This document shows, piece after piece, positions 25,697-35,293 of a DNA stretch of 64,000 bases. The stretch is taken from NCBI GenBank assembly GCA_965242845.1, contig CBDETC010000002.1, forward strand, positions 434,001-498,000, in the 5' to 3' direction. This DNA is from RHLJ01 sp965242845. Lineage in GTDB: Bacteria; Bacteroidota; Rhodothermia; Balneolales; Balneolaceae. The notes beneath the pieces are model-generated. The model did not search any database and was not told the origin of the DNA. It was given only the letters and a program-made list of their open reading frames with translations. The first letter of the stretch is position 1. Each line of letters starts with the position of its first letter. A program made the translations under genes and the position numbers.

Positions 25697-26476
25697 ATGA
25701 AAATTACGTATACAAGTTATCTTAAAATCGATGAACTAATTGAGCTTCAGGAGCTTAAATCTCAACCTGAAGAGCATGATGAAATGCTATTCATCATTAT
25801 TCATCAAACCTATGAATTATGGTTCAAGCAAATCCTGCATGAATTTGGTAAGCTGAGAAGTGAGCTCAAAAACGGGCACACCTGGAATTCAGTAAAAACA
25901 CTGCGTCGTATTCTCACCATTATGAAAACCCTGGTTTCTCAGGTTGATATTCTGGAAACCATGACCCCTCTTGAGTTCAACAGCTTCCGAACTTTTCTTG
26001 GGCAATCGAGTGGATTTCAATCACTGCAATTCAGAGAAGTAGAAATCCTTTGTGGCTTACGACTTCCTTTGATGCTCGAAGCTCATAAAGACAATGAAAA
26101 GCATGTTCAAATTCTGACTGAAAGAATGGAAGAAACCACTCTTTGGGAAAGTTTTGGAATGTATCTGACAGAAAAAGGATTCCCTATACAGCCCAAGCGG
26201 GAAAATGAAGTAGGACTGATGTACAATCCTTCCGAAGAAATTCAGGATGTGCTGGTATCAGTAATGAAATCTGAACCAGAACTTGCTTTGCTTTGCGAGC
26301 TTTTTGTGGATTTTGACGAAGGACTTCAGGAATGGAGATACCGGCATGTAAAAATGGTGGAACGAACTATTGGTCGGAAGAAAGGAACCGGTGGTTCAGA
26401 AGGAGTTGCCTACCTTCAAAAAACCATTAATCATGCTATTTTCCCTGATCTGTGGGCAATTAGATCGAAGTTTTAA
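25697..26476 (+). CDS. kynA: Tryptophan 2,3-dioxygenase
   Basis: Haem enzyme that opens the indole ring of L-tryptophan to give N-formylkynurenine. The 259-residue product shows TDO hallmarks: ITYTSYLKIDELIELQ at the start, IHQTYELWFKQILHE near residue 35, FRTFLGQSSGFQS near 95, and the C-terminal WRYRHVKMVERTIGRKKGTGGS segment, where the haem-ligand His and the GTGGS substrate loop lie. Length fits bacterial TDOs. It starts a two-gene unit with kynureninase, separated by a 108-base gap occupied by an inverted repeat. Confidence 0.95.
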   Translation: MKITYTSYLKIDELIELQELKSQPEEHDEMLFIIIHQTYELWFKQILHEFGKLRSELKNGHTWNSVKTLRRILTIMKTLVSQVDILETMTPLEFNSFRTFLGQSSGFQSLQFREVEILCGLRLPLMLEAHKDNEKHVQILTERMEETTLWESFGMYLTEKGFPIQPKRENEVGLMYNPSEEIQDVLVSVMKSEPELALLCELFVDFDEGLQEWRYRHVKMVERTIGRKKGTGGSEGVAYLQKTINHAIFPDLWAIRSKF

Positions 26477-26495
26477 ATTAATAACCTACTTAATT

Positions 26496-26580
26496 GTCAT
26501 TCTGAGCGGTAGCGAAGAATCAACACAAACCCGAATAACTCAAAGCTGTGTTGATCCTTCAGCAGTAGCCTCAGGATGAC
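26496..26580. repeat. Imperfect inverted repeat between kynA and kynU (GTCATTCTGAG type)
   Basis: The left part GTCATTCTGAGCGGTAGCG and the right end ...GTAGCCTCAGGATGAC are imperfect complements, continuing inward as ATCAACACA / TGTGTTGAT. It belongs to the same GTCATT-ended family as the elements at 6410 and 56,226. Confidence 0.8.
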
Positions 26581-26584
26581 CTGA

Positions 26585-27778
26585 ATGAATATGTCAGAAA
26601 TAGACCAGTTAGCAAATCGATTAGCTCCCCACTACTCCGCATTTAATGTATCTGAACGTCTGCTATTTACCGGGCATTCCCACCAGGCATGGCCAGATGT
26701 AGCTCGTGAAGGACAAACCGAATACTTTGATGTATGTGCTCGTGATGTAGACAAAAAATGGGATAAAGCTTTTGAAAAAACAGAGATTCTAAGAAACTAC
26801 CTCAGAGATTATTATGATGACCCTGATGGTTTGTATTGCAGAGAGGAAAGCACTCATTTCTTGATGGTTAGCCTGCTTAGTAGTTTCGATCTAAAATCTA
26901 AGCCAAAGATCATAACAACAGATGGAGAATTCCATTCTATGTTTCGCCAGCTTCGACGATTAGAAGAAGAAGGCCTCCAGGTCGTCTCGGTACCAACAAC
27001 CCCTGATGATGATTTTGCTCAAAGAATCATTGAAGAGATTGATGTGAATACCTCGGCTATCATGCTTTCAAGAGTCTATTTTGAAACGAGCCTCATTAAT
27101 AGTCATCTCTCAGAAATTGCAGCAGCGGCAAGAGTACAGGGAATTCCTGTGATCATCGATGATTACCATGGCACCAACGTAGTTCCTTTATCCATTAAAG
27201 AAGAAGGACTCGAAGATTGCTTCATACTGATTGGAGGCTACAAATACCTGCAATGGGGAGAAGCTAATTGCTTCCTCCGATTCCCAAAAGATTGTGAACT
27301 GCGCCCTGTTATCACAGGCTGGTTTGCTTCATTTAGTACATTAGATCACCCCCGAAATAATGATCCTGTACAATACGATTCTTCGGATCAACGCTTTGCA
27401 AGTGCTACCTACGATCCATCTTCGCAATTCCGGGCAGCAAAAGTAGTCGAGTTTTTCAAGGAGCAAGGATTAACTCCACAGGTGCTCCGAAATCAATATG
27501 AGTCGCAGGTAGGAATGCTTCGTTCTTTATTCCTGGAAAAAGACTTCGACCCCGAACATATCCAACTCACACATAATGAACCTCTTTCATCCAATGGAGG
27601 TTTTCTTTCTTTAACCTCACCTTACGCTCGGGATTTGAGAGCAGATTTGCTTTCCCGAGGTATTTATACGGATGCAAGGAATCAAATTTTGAGGTTCGGA
27701 CCCGCTCCATATACAACAGAAGCTCAAATCAGAGCGGCTATTGAGGAATTAAATATTTCGCTGAAAAATATTTTGTAA
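26585..27778 (+). CDS. kynU: Kynureninase-like PLP enzyme
   Basis: Fold-type I PLP enzyme of 397 residues that should hydrolyse kynurenine (or 3-hydroxykynurenine) to anthranilate and alanine. Sequence landmarks are GHSHQAWPDVA near residue 30, a PLP-ring-binding DGEFHS region near residue 118, IDDYHGTNVVP near 195 (PLP Asp/His), and the catalytic lysine in IGGYKYLQWGEANCF near 220. The ATG at 26585 follows the repeat by five bases; ATG 26591 is an alternative. Downstream of kynA it supports tryptophan breakdown to anthranilate; no formamidase or monooxygenase gene is adjacent. Confidence 0.9.
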   Translation: MNMSEIDQLANRLAPHYSAFNVSERLLFTGHSHQAWPDVAREGQTEYFDVCARDVDKKWDKAFEKTEILRNYLRDYYDDPDGLYCREESTHFLMVSLLSSFDLKSKPKIITTDGEFHSMFRQLRRLEEEGLQVVSVPTTPDDDFAQRIIEEIDVNTSAIMLSRVYFETSLINSHLSEIAAAARVQGIPVIIDDYHGTNVVPLSIKEEGLEDCFILIGGYKYLQWGEANCFLRFPKDCELRPVITGWFASFSTLDHPRNNDPVQYDSSDQRFASATYDPSSQFRAAKVVEFFKEQGLTPQVLRNQYESQVGMLRSLFLEKDFDPEHIQLTHNEPLSSNGGFLSLTSPYARDLRADLLSRGIYTDARNQILRFGPAPYTTEAQIRAAIEELNISLKNIL

Positions 27779-27809
27779 GGCCTCACTTTTATTTGGGTCT
27801 TACATATAT

Positions 27810-27823
27810 CGAACATATATTTA
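27810..27823. promoter_or_regulatory. Candidate LexA/SOS box before recA
   Basis: CGAACATATATTTA resembles the Gram-positive-type SOS box CGAAC-N4-GTTCG, matching the left half exactly and the right half partly. It lies 41 bases before the likely -7 element of recA. Position is right for SOS control, but the match is incomplete. Confidence 0.35.
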
Positions 27824-27863
27824 ATGCGCATTGAGTGTGACACGTTCTGGCACTCTGTACACT

Positions 27864-27871
27864 TATCTTTG
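27864..27871 (+). promoter_or_regulatory. Bacteroidota-type -7 element for recA
   Basis: TATCTTTG agrees exactly with the TAnnTTTG -7 consensus known from Bacteroidota housekeeping promoters and lies 28 bases before the recA ATG. No convincing -33 TTTG was found at the expected distance. Confidence 0.55.
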
Positions 27872-27899
27872 TGCAAAAGTAAATCAAAAACATTGAATC

Positions 27900-28955
27900 A
27901 TGGCTGACGAAAACAAATTAAAAGCACTAGACATCGCTGTTGGACAAATTGAAAAACAGCATGGAAAAGGAACCATAATGAAATTGGGGGATGATGCTGC
28001 ACAAGATGTAGAAGTTATATCAACAGGATCTATTATGGTTGATTATGCTTTGGGTGTGCAGGGAGTTCCAAGAGGCAGAATCACAGAAATTTATGGCCCT
28101 GAAGCCAGTGGTAAAACTACCCTTGCTCTTCAGGTGATTGCACAAGCTCAAAAGAAAGGTGGTTACGCCGCTTTTATTGATGCTGAGCATGCCTTCGATC
28201 CAAGATATGCCAAGGCACTTGGTATTAACACCGAAGAATTATTAGTGTCACAACCAGATAGCGGTGAACAAGCTCTTGAGATCACTGAAACACTCATTCG
28301 CTCCGGAGCTCTGGATGTAATTGTTGTTGATTCAGTAGCTGCACTTGTACCTCGTGCTGAACTTGAAGGTGAGATGGGTGACTCACATATGGGTCTTCAG
28401 GCACGTTTAATGTCTCAGGCACTTAGAAAAATTACCGGGATCGTTAACAAGACTTCAACCGCCTGTATTTTCATCAACCAGGTTCGTGAAAAAATTGGAG
28501 TCATGTTTGGCAACCCCGAAACAACGACTGGTGGTAGAGCTTTAAAATTCTATTCTTCCGTACGTCTTGACATCCGAAGAATTGGAGCCTTAAAAAAGGC
28601 TGATGAAGTAATTGGAAACCGTACCAAGGTTAAAGTAGCTAAAAACAAAGTGGCCCCTCCTTTCAAAGTAGTGGAGTTCAACATCATGTATGGGAAAGGA
28701 GTCTCCCGAATCGCTGAGATACTTGATTTGGCTGTCGATTATGACATTATCCAAAAACGAGGAAGCTGGTTCCGATATGAAGGAGAACCTATTGGCCAGG
28801 GAGCTGATTCTGCAATGCAATTCCTGGAAGAAGACCAGGCGTTGTGCGATAAGATTGAGAAGCTTGTGAGAGATCGCCTCAAAGGAATTGAGCCAGAGGA
28901 AGAACCTGCACCAGTACTAGAATCTGAACAAAAAACTGCTTCTGTTGAAGCATAG
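27900..28955 (+). CDS. recA: Recombinase RecA
   Basis: ATP-dependent DNA strand-exchange protein and SOS coprotease, 351 residues. Walker A GPEASGKTT is near residue 65, followed by FIDAEHAFDPRYA, the Walker B VIVVDSVAALVPRAELEGEMGDSHMG (residues ~138-165), the MSQALRKITG and FINQVREKIGVMFGNPETT (L2 loop) segments. The C-terminal tail is acidic (EPEEEPAPVLESEQ). All key residues are present. It is followed at once by recX. The upstream region has a TAnnTTTG -7 element and a possible SOS box. Confidence 0.99.
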   Translation: MADENKLKALDIAVGQIEKQHGKGTIMKLGDDAAQDVEVISTGSIMVDYALGVQGVPRGRITEIYGPEASGKTTLALQVIAQAQKKGGYAAFIDAEHAFDPRYAKALGINTEELLVSQPDSGEQALEITETLIRSGALDVIVVDSVAALVPRAELEGEMGDSHMGLQARLMSQALRKITGIVNKTSTACIFINQVREKIGVMFGNPETTTGGRALKFYSSVRLDIRRIGALKKADEVIGNRTKVKVAKNKVAPPFKVVEFNIMYGKGVSRIAEILDLAVDYDIIQKRGSWFRYEGEPIGQGADSAMQFLEEDQALCDKIEKLVRDRLKGIEPEEEPAPVLESEQKTASVEA

Positions 28956-29631
28956 TCAAGAGAGAAAATCGATAGAAGTTGTGGCGGCATTGTTGCCCGC
29001 CGCAATTTCATCGATTCATGTTCAGAAAAAGAACAAGAATCGGTTTTCCATTTTTATTGGTGAGGAGTTCCTGGTCGGAATTTCTGACTCTACCCTGATA
29101 TCACTGAATCTTAAAAAAGGGGATGTTTTAACAAGCTCTAAGCTTGAACGAATCATTAGCCTTGAAGACCAATGGGCATTAAAAACCTATTTTCTTCGCT
29201 TGCTCGCCCGCCGGGATCACTCCAAGAAAGAATTAAAAGATAAAGCACTTCGAAAAGGATATTCTGCAGTTCAAATAGAGGGAATTTTGAACGAGCTTGG
29301 CGAAAAGGGATATATCAACAATTTAGAATTTGCTTCAAAGTTCGCCCGGGACAAATTCCGGTTTAATAAGTGGGGGTTAAATAAAATCCGAGTTGAGCTG
29401 CGTAAAAAAGGAGTGTCGGAGAAAGAGATTACTTCCGCACTTTCTCAAATTGATGAATCCAGTCAGTTTGAATCTGTTCAGGAACTCGTTATTAAGCATA
29501 GAACTCGTTTCCTGCGGGCTGTTCCCGAGAAAAGGAAAAAGAAAGTCTTCGATTTCTTATTGAGAAAGGGATACCCTGGGCCGTTGATCAGCTCAAAGAT
29601 AGAGTCACTATTAAAACAAATCGAAGCCTAA
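28945..29631 (+). CDS. recX: RecX regulatory protein
   Basis: Inhibitor of RecA filament growth, 228 residues. RecX three-helix repeats are visible: ALKTYFLRLLARRDHSKKEL, then KGYSAVQIEGILNELGEKGYINNLEFA, and FARDKFRFNKWGLNKIRVELRKKGV. The N-terminal ~60 residues (KNKNRFSIFIGEEFLVGIS) are a beta-strand-rich extension common outside proteobacteria. The frame can start at TTG 28945, overlapping recA by 11 bases, or at GTG 28981; no ATG precedes the conserved part. It ends one base before the convergent beta-helix gene. Translational coupling to recA is likely. Confidence 0.93.
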   Translation: MKHSQERKSIEVVAALLPAAISSIHVQKKNKNRFSIFIGEEFLVGISDSTLISLNLKKGDVLTSSKLERIISLEDQWALKTYFLRLLARRDHSKKELKDKALRKGYSAVQIEGILNELGEKGYINNLEFASKFARDKFRFNKWGLNKIRVELRKKGVSEKEITSALSQIDESSQFESVQELVIKHRTRFLRAVPEKRKKKVFDFLLRKGYPGPLISSKIESLLKQIEA

Positions 29632-29632
29632 T

Positions 29633-32600
29633 CTATTTGATAAGGAGCATTCGTTTGGTTGAAGTAAACTCTGAAGTCTCCAGCCTGTAAAAATAAACCC
29701 CGCTTGCGAATGCTGATGCATCCCAACTAATGGTATAGTTTCCGGGCTGCTTGTTAGCCCGAACAAGTGTGGCAACATGAACCCCTACCAGGTTATATAC
29801 CTTAAGTTCAACAAAAGCCTGCTCAGGAATTGAATAAGAAATATTGGTAGTTGGATTAAATGGGTTAGGGTAGTTCTGACTAAGCGTATAGGAATCGGGT
29901 ATACTTTCTCCTTCTTCACTACTGGTAATAATACTTACCAGCGTGGAATCTGAATCCATATTGTTAGATAGATTTTCCTCGCCATCTACAGCAGAAACCA
30001 TAGCTGTATTTATAACCAATCCTTCTTGTTCTACTTCTACTGGGATACTTATAACCAACGAATCTCCCGGAGCTAACGAATCCACATCGACCCGAACAGT
30101 ATTACCTTCAACACTAAGAGCACCCAAAGTTGAAGAAACTGTACCCAAAATCAAAGACTCAGGAACAGAATCGGTTACTACAATATCATTTGCCTGAAGT
30201 AACCCAATATTTTTTACTTTGATTTGATAAGTAAACATTGCTGGCACATCCGATCCTTCCACAACTTCAAGGCTGTCGGTTTTGGTGAGTATTAAATCTG
30301 GTCCATCGCTCACTCCACCTTTTAATTGAATATAGAAGCACTCAGAAAATTCAGAGCTTCCTTTGGTTCTACTAAAAGTGGAAGTAGTTATATATATCCC
30401 ATCCAAATGATCAATATCAGCATAAGGCAATGAGATATTGATGGAGTCTTCGGCCATACCTGAAGCATCGGTAGTAAAAAACTTGGAGTTTAGATAGTAT
30501 TGAGCTTCTCCAAAGCCAGACTCATCGCATTCTTCGTTATAGAAATAGTCAATGTAGTAGTCCTCTACTTGTGGATTCATCTCCAAAGCGGAGAAAACTG
30601 TCAATTCTTCAAACAACTTGCTGTACGTAGCATTTTGAGTAATTGGAAAATTGATATTACCGTTTGCACCTTCATCACCATCATCTGGATCATTTAGAGT
30701 TACACCATCAAAGTCGAGGTCTACGCCAATTCCAGCGTTATCAAAGAACTCACTAAACTCGACAAATACCGGAGAAGCTCCAACCACGGCTAAACCGCTA
30801 TACATATTACTGGCAACGATATTTTTATACTGAGGGAAGGCCTTCCCAATAAAAATTGCTCCCTTTTCAAACGCCGTTGAAACTGCAACCCCATTCCCAA
30901 TATTTGGAATAGGATGCAGACTTTTATTTATGCCGATATAATTACCAAGTACCCAAATAGAGTCTGGTGGTAAATGCGCTGTAGTGCTTTTATCAAGTAT
31001 ATAAACCCCCACAGAATCATTACCCGATATTATATTGCCTTCAAGACTGGCAATTTTCCCACCTATTATTACTCTTCTTCTATCCTCTGAAAGTATGCCT
31101 CCTCTTCCATTCTGTAATGCTCCGGTAACATCTTCCTTCACACCGATTATATTATTCCGTATGAAAATGCCTTTCAGTGTCGAATCGGAATTCTCGCCAA
31201 TAAGCTTAATTCCATACTCCCCATTTCCTGAGATAAGATTACCTTCTTCAAACTCTGGCAACCCAATTAAAATATCATCCCCTTTGTTTATCAGAATTCC
31301 ATTCTCCTGATTTGGAATTCCAAGTAAGCCAGTTGCATCTGTACCTATATAATTACCGGTGATCTTATAGGAGTCATTGTTATTAATTAAGCGGATTCCA
31401 TTTTGCTGATTCCCACTTATTACATTTTGAAGTACGGTATTGTTGTCACTTCCAGATCCAAAAGTAATTCCACTATGCGAATTCCCCATTCCTGTTTCGC
31501 CGTTAATATCTACCCCTATTAAATTATAACCTATCGTGTTTCCGCTTGAGAAGCTGAAAACCAAAATCCCTGAAAAGTTGCTCGCCGCGATTTGATTACC
31601 CTGGTTGGGATCGAATGTGCTTCCCACTAAATTTGAATCTGCTTTTAACTCAATGCCATGAGTTTGATTTCCTAAGGTGATAAGTCCGTCTTTATCTGCT
31701 CCAATTATATTCCCAACGATCACATTTTTTTTCCCTTCGACGGAAATGCCTGATCCACCATTGGTAGAAATCACATTATCTGAGACAATTGAATTTACAT
31801 TACCAATAGAAATCCCGGATAGACCATTACCCATTGCCTGCTCACCGGTTTTGTCCAGACCTATATAATTATTGTCTATTACAACCTGACCGAGCGTATC
31901 AGGCTTGGTACTAATAACGGGCAAATGAACACCAAACAATCCATTGTTAGAAATGATATTTCTCTCTTCCTCTTTATCATCTCCAATAGTTAATTCATTA
32001 GCATTTATTGCCAGAATCCCATTCTCAAGGTTGCCTAACGCTATAGCTCCTGTAGAGTCTACTCCAATTAAGTTACCCTTGATTGTACTTGCGCTACTTA
32101 GCTCATCGATTTCGATACCATCTCCTCCATTACCTGAAATCGTGTTATTAGTTATATCATTAAAATTACCTTTAGCCAGTTTTATACCATCATGAGTGTT
32201 GGCGAGCGCGGAATCACCCGTTACAGTCAATCCTATAAAATTATTTTCTATGAAATTAACCGAAGAATAAACAAGTATACCCTCTTCATCATTACCCGAT
32301 ATTATATTCCTGTCAGAAAGTTTAGCTCCACCTATTTCTGTTTCAATTCCCCATACAACAATACCCGCCTTCTCATTACCGAAATCCATTAAGCCTCCAC
32401 CATCAGTGCCTATAAAATTCCCTTTAATTGTCATCTTTTCCCCTCTGGAATCTATTCCATTTAGGTTATGACTAATCACATTCTCTTCGATTAATACATA
32501 GTCCCTTTCTGAAAAAATACCTGAAAACTCGTTCCCTCTTTTTTGGGTGCCAGTCTTATCCAATCCGATAAAATTGCCTGAGATTTCGAGTTTATGATTT

Positions 32601-33400
32601 TCCGAAAAACCATCTCCGCTGATAGAAATACCATGACCACCATTATCTGAAATAATATTTCCTGTAATTGAGTGAGCGCCCTGGTTAATTTCAATCCCAT
32701 CTACCATGTTGCCCAAGTGACCAACTCCAGAAGAATCTAATCCGATTATGTTACCATCAATCGCAACTAGGCTAGTATCCGAAGCGGCCTCAATTTTTAT
32801 GCCTTGTCCATAGTTACCTGAAATGACATTATTCGAAATCTCAACCTGATCCCCTTTTATAAATACTGCCGGAGTAGTCGCCGGCACAAATTGATCACCA
32901 TTGGGCTGAGCTAACTCACCATCTGAAGTACCGATAAGGCTATTTTCAAGTTCAACACCATCTCCAAATATTGAAATAGCCCCCAGTGAAAAGTTTACCA
33001 GAGAGATGTTTGAAATACTACTGAAGTCTGCATTAATACCAATAGTCAATCCCGGGCCTATGTGTGATGCAATTCCACCTCCATTTAGAATGATTTTCCC
33101 ATTATTAGGTAGTTCTCCATCGATAATTACTGCTTCAGAGATTGATGGCAGGGTATTACTTAAAACAATACTGGTTATACCCGAAAAACTAATTACATCA
33201 GTACCCGCAGAGTGGTTGGCATTCTCAATAGCCGATCTAAGCGTAGGTGGATCAAATATTCCGTCATTTATGTCGCTATCCGATTCGTCACCGGAGCTTG
33301 TAACCACATAGGTTGTTATTACTTTTTTCTGATCTAAGTCTTGAGAAAAACTATTTGATGCCAGAGCTATCCAGCAAAAGAAAACTAATACCCGTTTCAT
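29633..33400 (-). CDS. Large secreted beta-helix surface protein with DUF11 and C-terminal sorting domain
   Basis: Exported protein of about 1255 residues. I start at ATG 33398-33400 because it directly precedes a signal peptide (MKRVLVFFCWIALASNSFSQ). A CSLREA-like opening follows (TYVVTSSGDESDSDINDGI, TLRSAIENAN). Residues ~90-880 are a right-handed parallel beta-helix with dozens of degenerate repeats built around N-x-IG-x-D and ISGNxGxGI motifs. Near 1055-1165 is a DUF11-type beta-sandwich (LTKTDSLEVVEGSDVPAMF), and the last ~80 residues are a Por/T9SS-type sorting domain (SQNYPNPFNPTTNISY ... SGVYFYRLETS). It is probably displayed or released at the cell surface, as an adhesin or a polysaccharide-active protein; no catalytic site is evident. 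Confidence 0.88.
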   Translation of the reverse strand: MKRVLVFFCWIALASNSFSQDLDQKKVITTYVVTSSGDESDSDINDGIFDPPTLRSAIENANHSAGTDVISFSGITSIVLSNTLPSISEAVIIDGELPNNGKIILNGGGIASHIGPGLTIGINADFSSISNISLVNFSLGAISIFGDGVELENSLIGTSDGELAQPNGDQFVPATTPAVFIKGDQVEISNNVISGNYGQGIKIEAASDTSLVAIDGNIIGLDSSGVGHLGNMVDGIEINQGAHSITGNIISDNGGHGISISGDGFSENHKLEISGNFIGLDKTGTQKRGNEFSGIFSERDYVLIEENVISHNLNGIDSRGEKMTIKGNFIGTDGGGLMDFGNEKAGIVVWGIETEIGGAKLSDRNIISGNDEEGILVYSSVNFIENNFIGLTVTGDSALANTHDGIKLAKGNFNDITNNTISGNGGDGIEIDELSSASTIKGNLIGVDSTGAIALGNLENGILAINANELTIGDDKEEERNIISNNGLFGVHLPVISTKPDTLGQVVIDNNYIGLDKTGEQAMGNGLSGISIGNVNSIVSDNVISTNGGSGISVEGKKNVIVGNIIGADKDGLITLGNQTHGIELKADSNLVGSTFDPNQGNQIAASNFSGILVFSFSSGNTIGYNLIGVDINGETGMGNSHSGITFGSGSDNNTVLQNVISGNQQNGIRLINNNDSYKITGNYIGTDATGLLGIPNQENGILINKGDDILIGLPEFEEGNLISGNGEYGIKLIGENSDSTLKGIFIRNNIIGVKEDVTGALQNGRGGILSEDRRRVIIGGKIASLEGNIISGNDSVGVYILDKSTTAHLPPDSIWVLGNYIGINKSLHPIPNIGNGVAVSTAFEKGAIFIGKAFPQYKNIVASNMYSGLAVVGASPVFVEFSEFFDNAGIGVDLDFDGVTLNDPDDGDEGANGNINFPITQNATYSKLFEELTVFSALEMNPQVEDYYIDYFYNEECDESGFGEAQYYLNSKFFTTDASGMAEDSINISLPYADIDHLDGIYITTSTFSRTKGSSEFSECFYIQLKGGVSDGPDLILTKTDSLEVVEGSDVPAMFTYQIKVKNIGLLQANDIVVTDSVPESLILGTVSSTLGALSVEGNTVRVDVDSLAPGDSLVISIPVEVEQEGLVINTAMVSAVDGEENLSNNMDSDSTLVSIITSSEEGESIPDSYTLSQNYPNPFNPTTNISYSIPEQAFVELKVYNLVGVHVATLVRANKQPGNYTISWDASAFASGVYFYRLETSEFTSTKRMLLIK

Positions 33401-33528
33401 ACCCCACGCTAAATTTAACCCCTTAAAGTAATTTCTAATTCGATTTACACCAAATTTTAGGAACAAATTATTTAGCTTGCATAAACTGTTGTATTAAAAT
33501 ACCATTGATACATAATTAGCAAAGAACC

Positions 33529-34629
33529 ATGAGAAACATCACACTTGAACGAGTAGTACGCTTCGGCATTTGGGCCATCGCCCTAAGTGTGGTTGGTTTG
33601 ATTTTATATAACTATGGTAACCTGGTAGGCTATCTCGTTCTGGCTATGATTCTGAGTTATATCCTTGATCCTGTTGTAAATCGATTACAGCGGATGGGGC
33701 TTAATCGTACCCTGGGTATTACTCTCACGCTTTCTGCAGTTATCCTGCTAATGGTATATATATCAACCAATGTGATTCCGCTTTTTGTAGCAGAAATGAT
33801 TGAGTTAACGAATAGTCTGAATATTGAGAGTATTCGTGAGGTTGCCGTTAGTATTGAAACTCAATTAGCTGATCGTTATGAGTTTATTCCAGAGGGATTC
33901 CTTGAAGAGAATGTATCTGTAGTACTTGCTGAGCTTTTTGATCTGGGTAAATTATCTACTGTGTTAAGTGATGTTGTAGGCGTGTTTACCAACATTTTCT
34001 CTGCCGTATTAGTAGTTCCATTTGCAGCATTCTTCTTTCTTAAAGACGGAACAAAAATCAGAAGAGACCTCCTCACTCTTGTACCTAATAAGTATTTCGA
34101 GACCATACTTACTCTAATCGATAAGATTGAGAAAAGATTGGGACTTTATTTTAGAAGCGTGCTCACTCAAAGTGTACTCGTGGCATTTTCATCCTGGTCA
34201 ACACTAAGTATAGCTGGTTTGGATAACTCATTATCGGTAGGTATTTCTGTAGGTGTTGCGAATACAATTCCCTATTTCGGCCCCATTATTGGCTACATCC
34301 TTTCCATCATCGTTTCGATTATCGAAACGGGAGATTTATCACTGGTTCTGGTATGCATGGTTGCCATCTTTATCGTTCAGATGCTTGATAACCTGGTCTT
34401 CCAGCCGTTTCTCTTTTCACGCTCTGCCGATATCCATCCTGTAGCAATACTTTTTATCATTTTGGTGGGAGCGGAGACTGCTGGTATACTGGGCATGTTA
34501 GTAGCGATACCTATAGCTACTGCCGTTAAAATCACTTTTAACCAGATTAGCTGGAGTTTTAACAATTACCAGGTATTCCGTATTGAAGCACCACCTCCCT
34601 CTCCTTCCCCTAAAAAGTTTTCCGGATAA
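33529..34629 (+). CDS. AI-2E family (PerM-like) membrane permease
   Basis: Integral membrane protein of 366 residues with about seven or eight helices. Family landmarks are the N-terminal VGYLVLAMILSYILDPVVNRLQRMGLNRTL segment (in which LSYILDPVVN is diagnostic), a periplasmic helical region (residues ~85-150), FFLKDGTKIRRDLL near 170, and the GVANTIPYFGPIIGYILS and VFQPFLFSRSADIHPV blocks near 245 and 300. Members were proposed to export AI-2 or to act as Na+/H+ antiporters, so the substrate is open. It is the first of a rightward run with purN and purH; the gap to purN is 74 bases. Confidence 0.92.
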   Translation: MRNITLERVVRFGIWAIALSVVGLILYNYGNLVGYLVLAMILSYILDPVVNRLQRMGLNRTLGITLTLSAVILLMVYISTNVIPLFVAEMIELTNSLNIESIREVAVSIETQLADRYEFIPEGFLEENVSVVLAELFDLGKLSTVLSDVVGVFTNIFSAVLVVPFAAFFFLKDGTKIRRDLLTLVPNKYFETILTLIDKIEKRLGLYFRSVLTQSVLVAFSSWSTLSIAGLDNSLSVGISVGVANTIPYFGPIIGYILSIIVSIIETGDLSLVLVCMVAIFIVQMLDNLVFQPFLFSRSADIHPVAILFIILVGAETAGILGMLVAIPIATAVKITFNQISWSFNNYQVFRIEAPPPSPSPKKFSG

Positions 34630-34703
34630 AGAACTCTTGTTCTCATAGCAGATGAAGTTTTTTTATCTTGGTTGTGCGTTTGCAATCTTAAACTAACTCC
34701 CCT

Positions 34704-35288
34704 TTGTCTAATATTGTCGTTTTTGCCTCTGGTTCGGGCTCAAACTTTCTATCCATTATTAATTCTGTAGAATCGGGTGATTTAAAAGCACGCCTTGTCG
34801 GTCTTATTTCCAATAAAAACGGTATAGGTGCAATAGATCATGCAAAGAAAAACTCGATACCAAACAAAGTAATCTCCTCACAGGAATTTGATTCTCATGA
34901 GAAGTATACAGACGTACTCATTTCGCAACTAGAGGAATGGGGTACAGACTTAATCGTATTGGCAGGCTATCTCCGTAAAATCCCAGAGCAGTTAATTAGG
35001 AAATACCCAAATCGAATCCTAAATATTCATCCATCACTCCTTCCAAAATTTGGAGGAAAAGGATTTTATGGCTTGAAAGTACATAAGGCTGCTATTAACT
35101 CCGGAGATACTATTTCAGGATGTACAATTCACCTCGTTTCCGAAGAGTATGATGAAGGACCGATTCTAGCTCAAAAAGAGGTGGAAATATTACCTGATGA
35201 CACCCCTGAGACTCTTGCTAAACGCGTTCTTGCTCAAGAACATCTTCTTTATCCAAAAGTAATTTCTAACTATCTAAATCAACTTTAG
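34704..35288 (+). CDS. purN: Phosphoribosylglycinamide formyltransferase, TTG start
   Basis: Third step of purine synthesis: transfers a formyl group from 10-formyl-THF to GAR. The 194-residue product starts SNIVVFASGSGSNFLSI, where the phosphate-binding GSGSNF loop sits almost at the N-terminus, so the TTG at 34704 is the only possible start. The catalytic triad Asn-His-Asp is in LNIHPSLLPKFGGKG and the YDEGPILAQ stretch. It is followed five bases later by purH, forming a purine operon. Confidence 0.95.
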   Translation: MSNIVVFASGSGSNFLSIINSVESGDLKARLVGLISNKNGIGAIDHAKKNSIPNKVISSQEFDSHEKYTDVLISQLEEWGTDLIVLAGYLRKIPEQLIRKYPNRILNIHPSLLPKFGGKGFYGLKVHKAAINSGDTISGCTIHLVSEEYDEGPILAQKEVEILPDDTPETLAKRVLAQEHLLYPKVISNYLNQL

Positions 35289-35293
35289 CTTTA

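Noticed and set aside
30651..33311. Several plus-strand frames opposite the beta-helix gene
   Set aside because: They arise from repeated sequence of the sense strand; the predicted products are Pro/Ser/Ile-rich with no domain.
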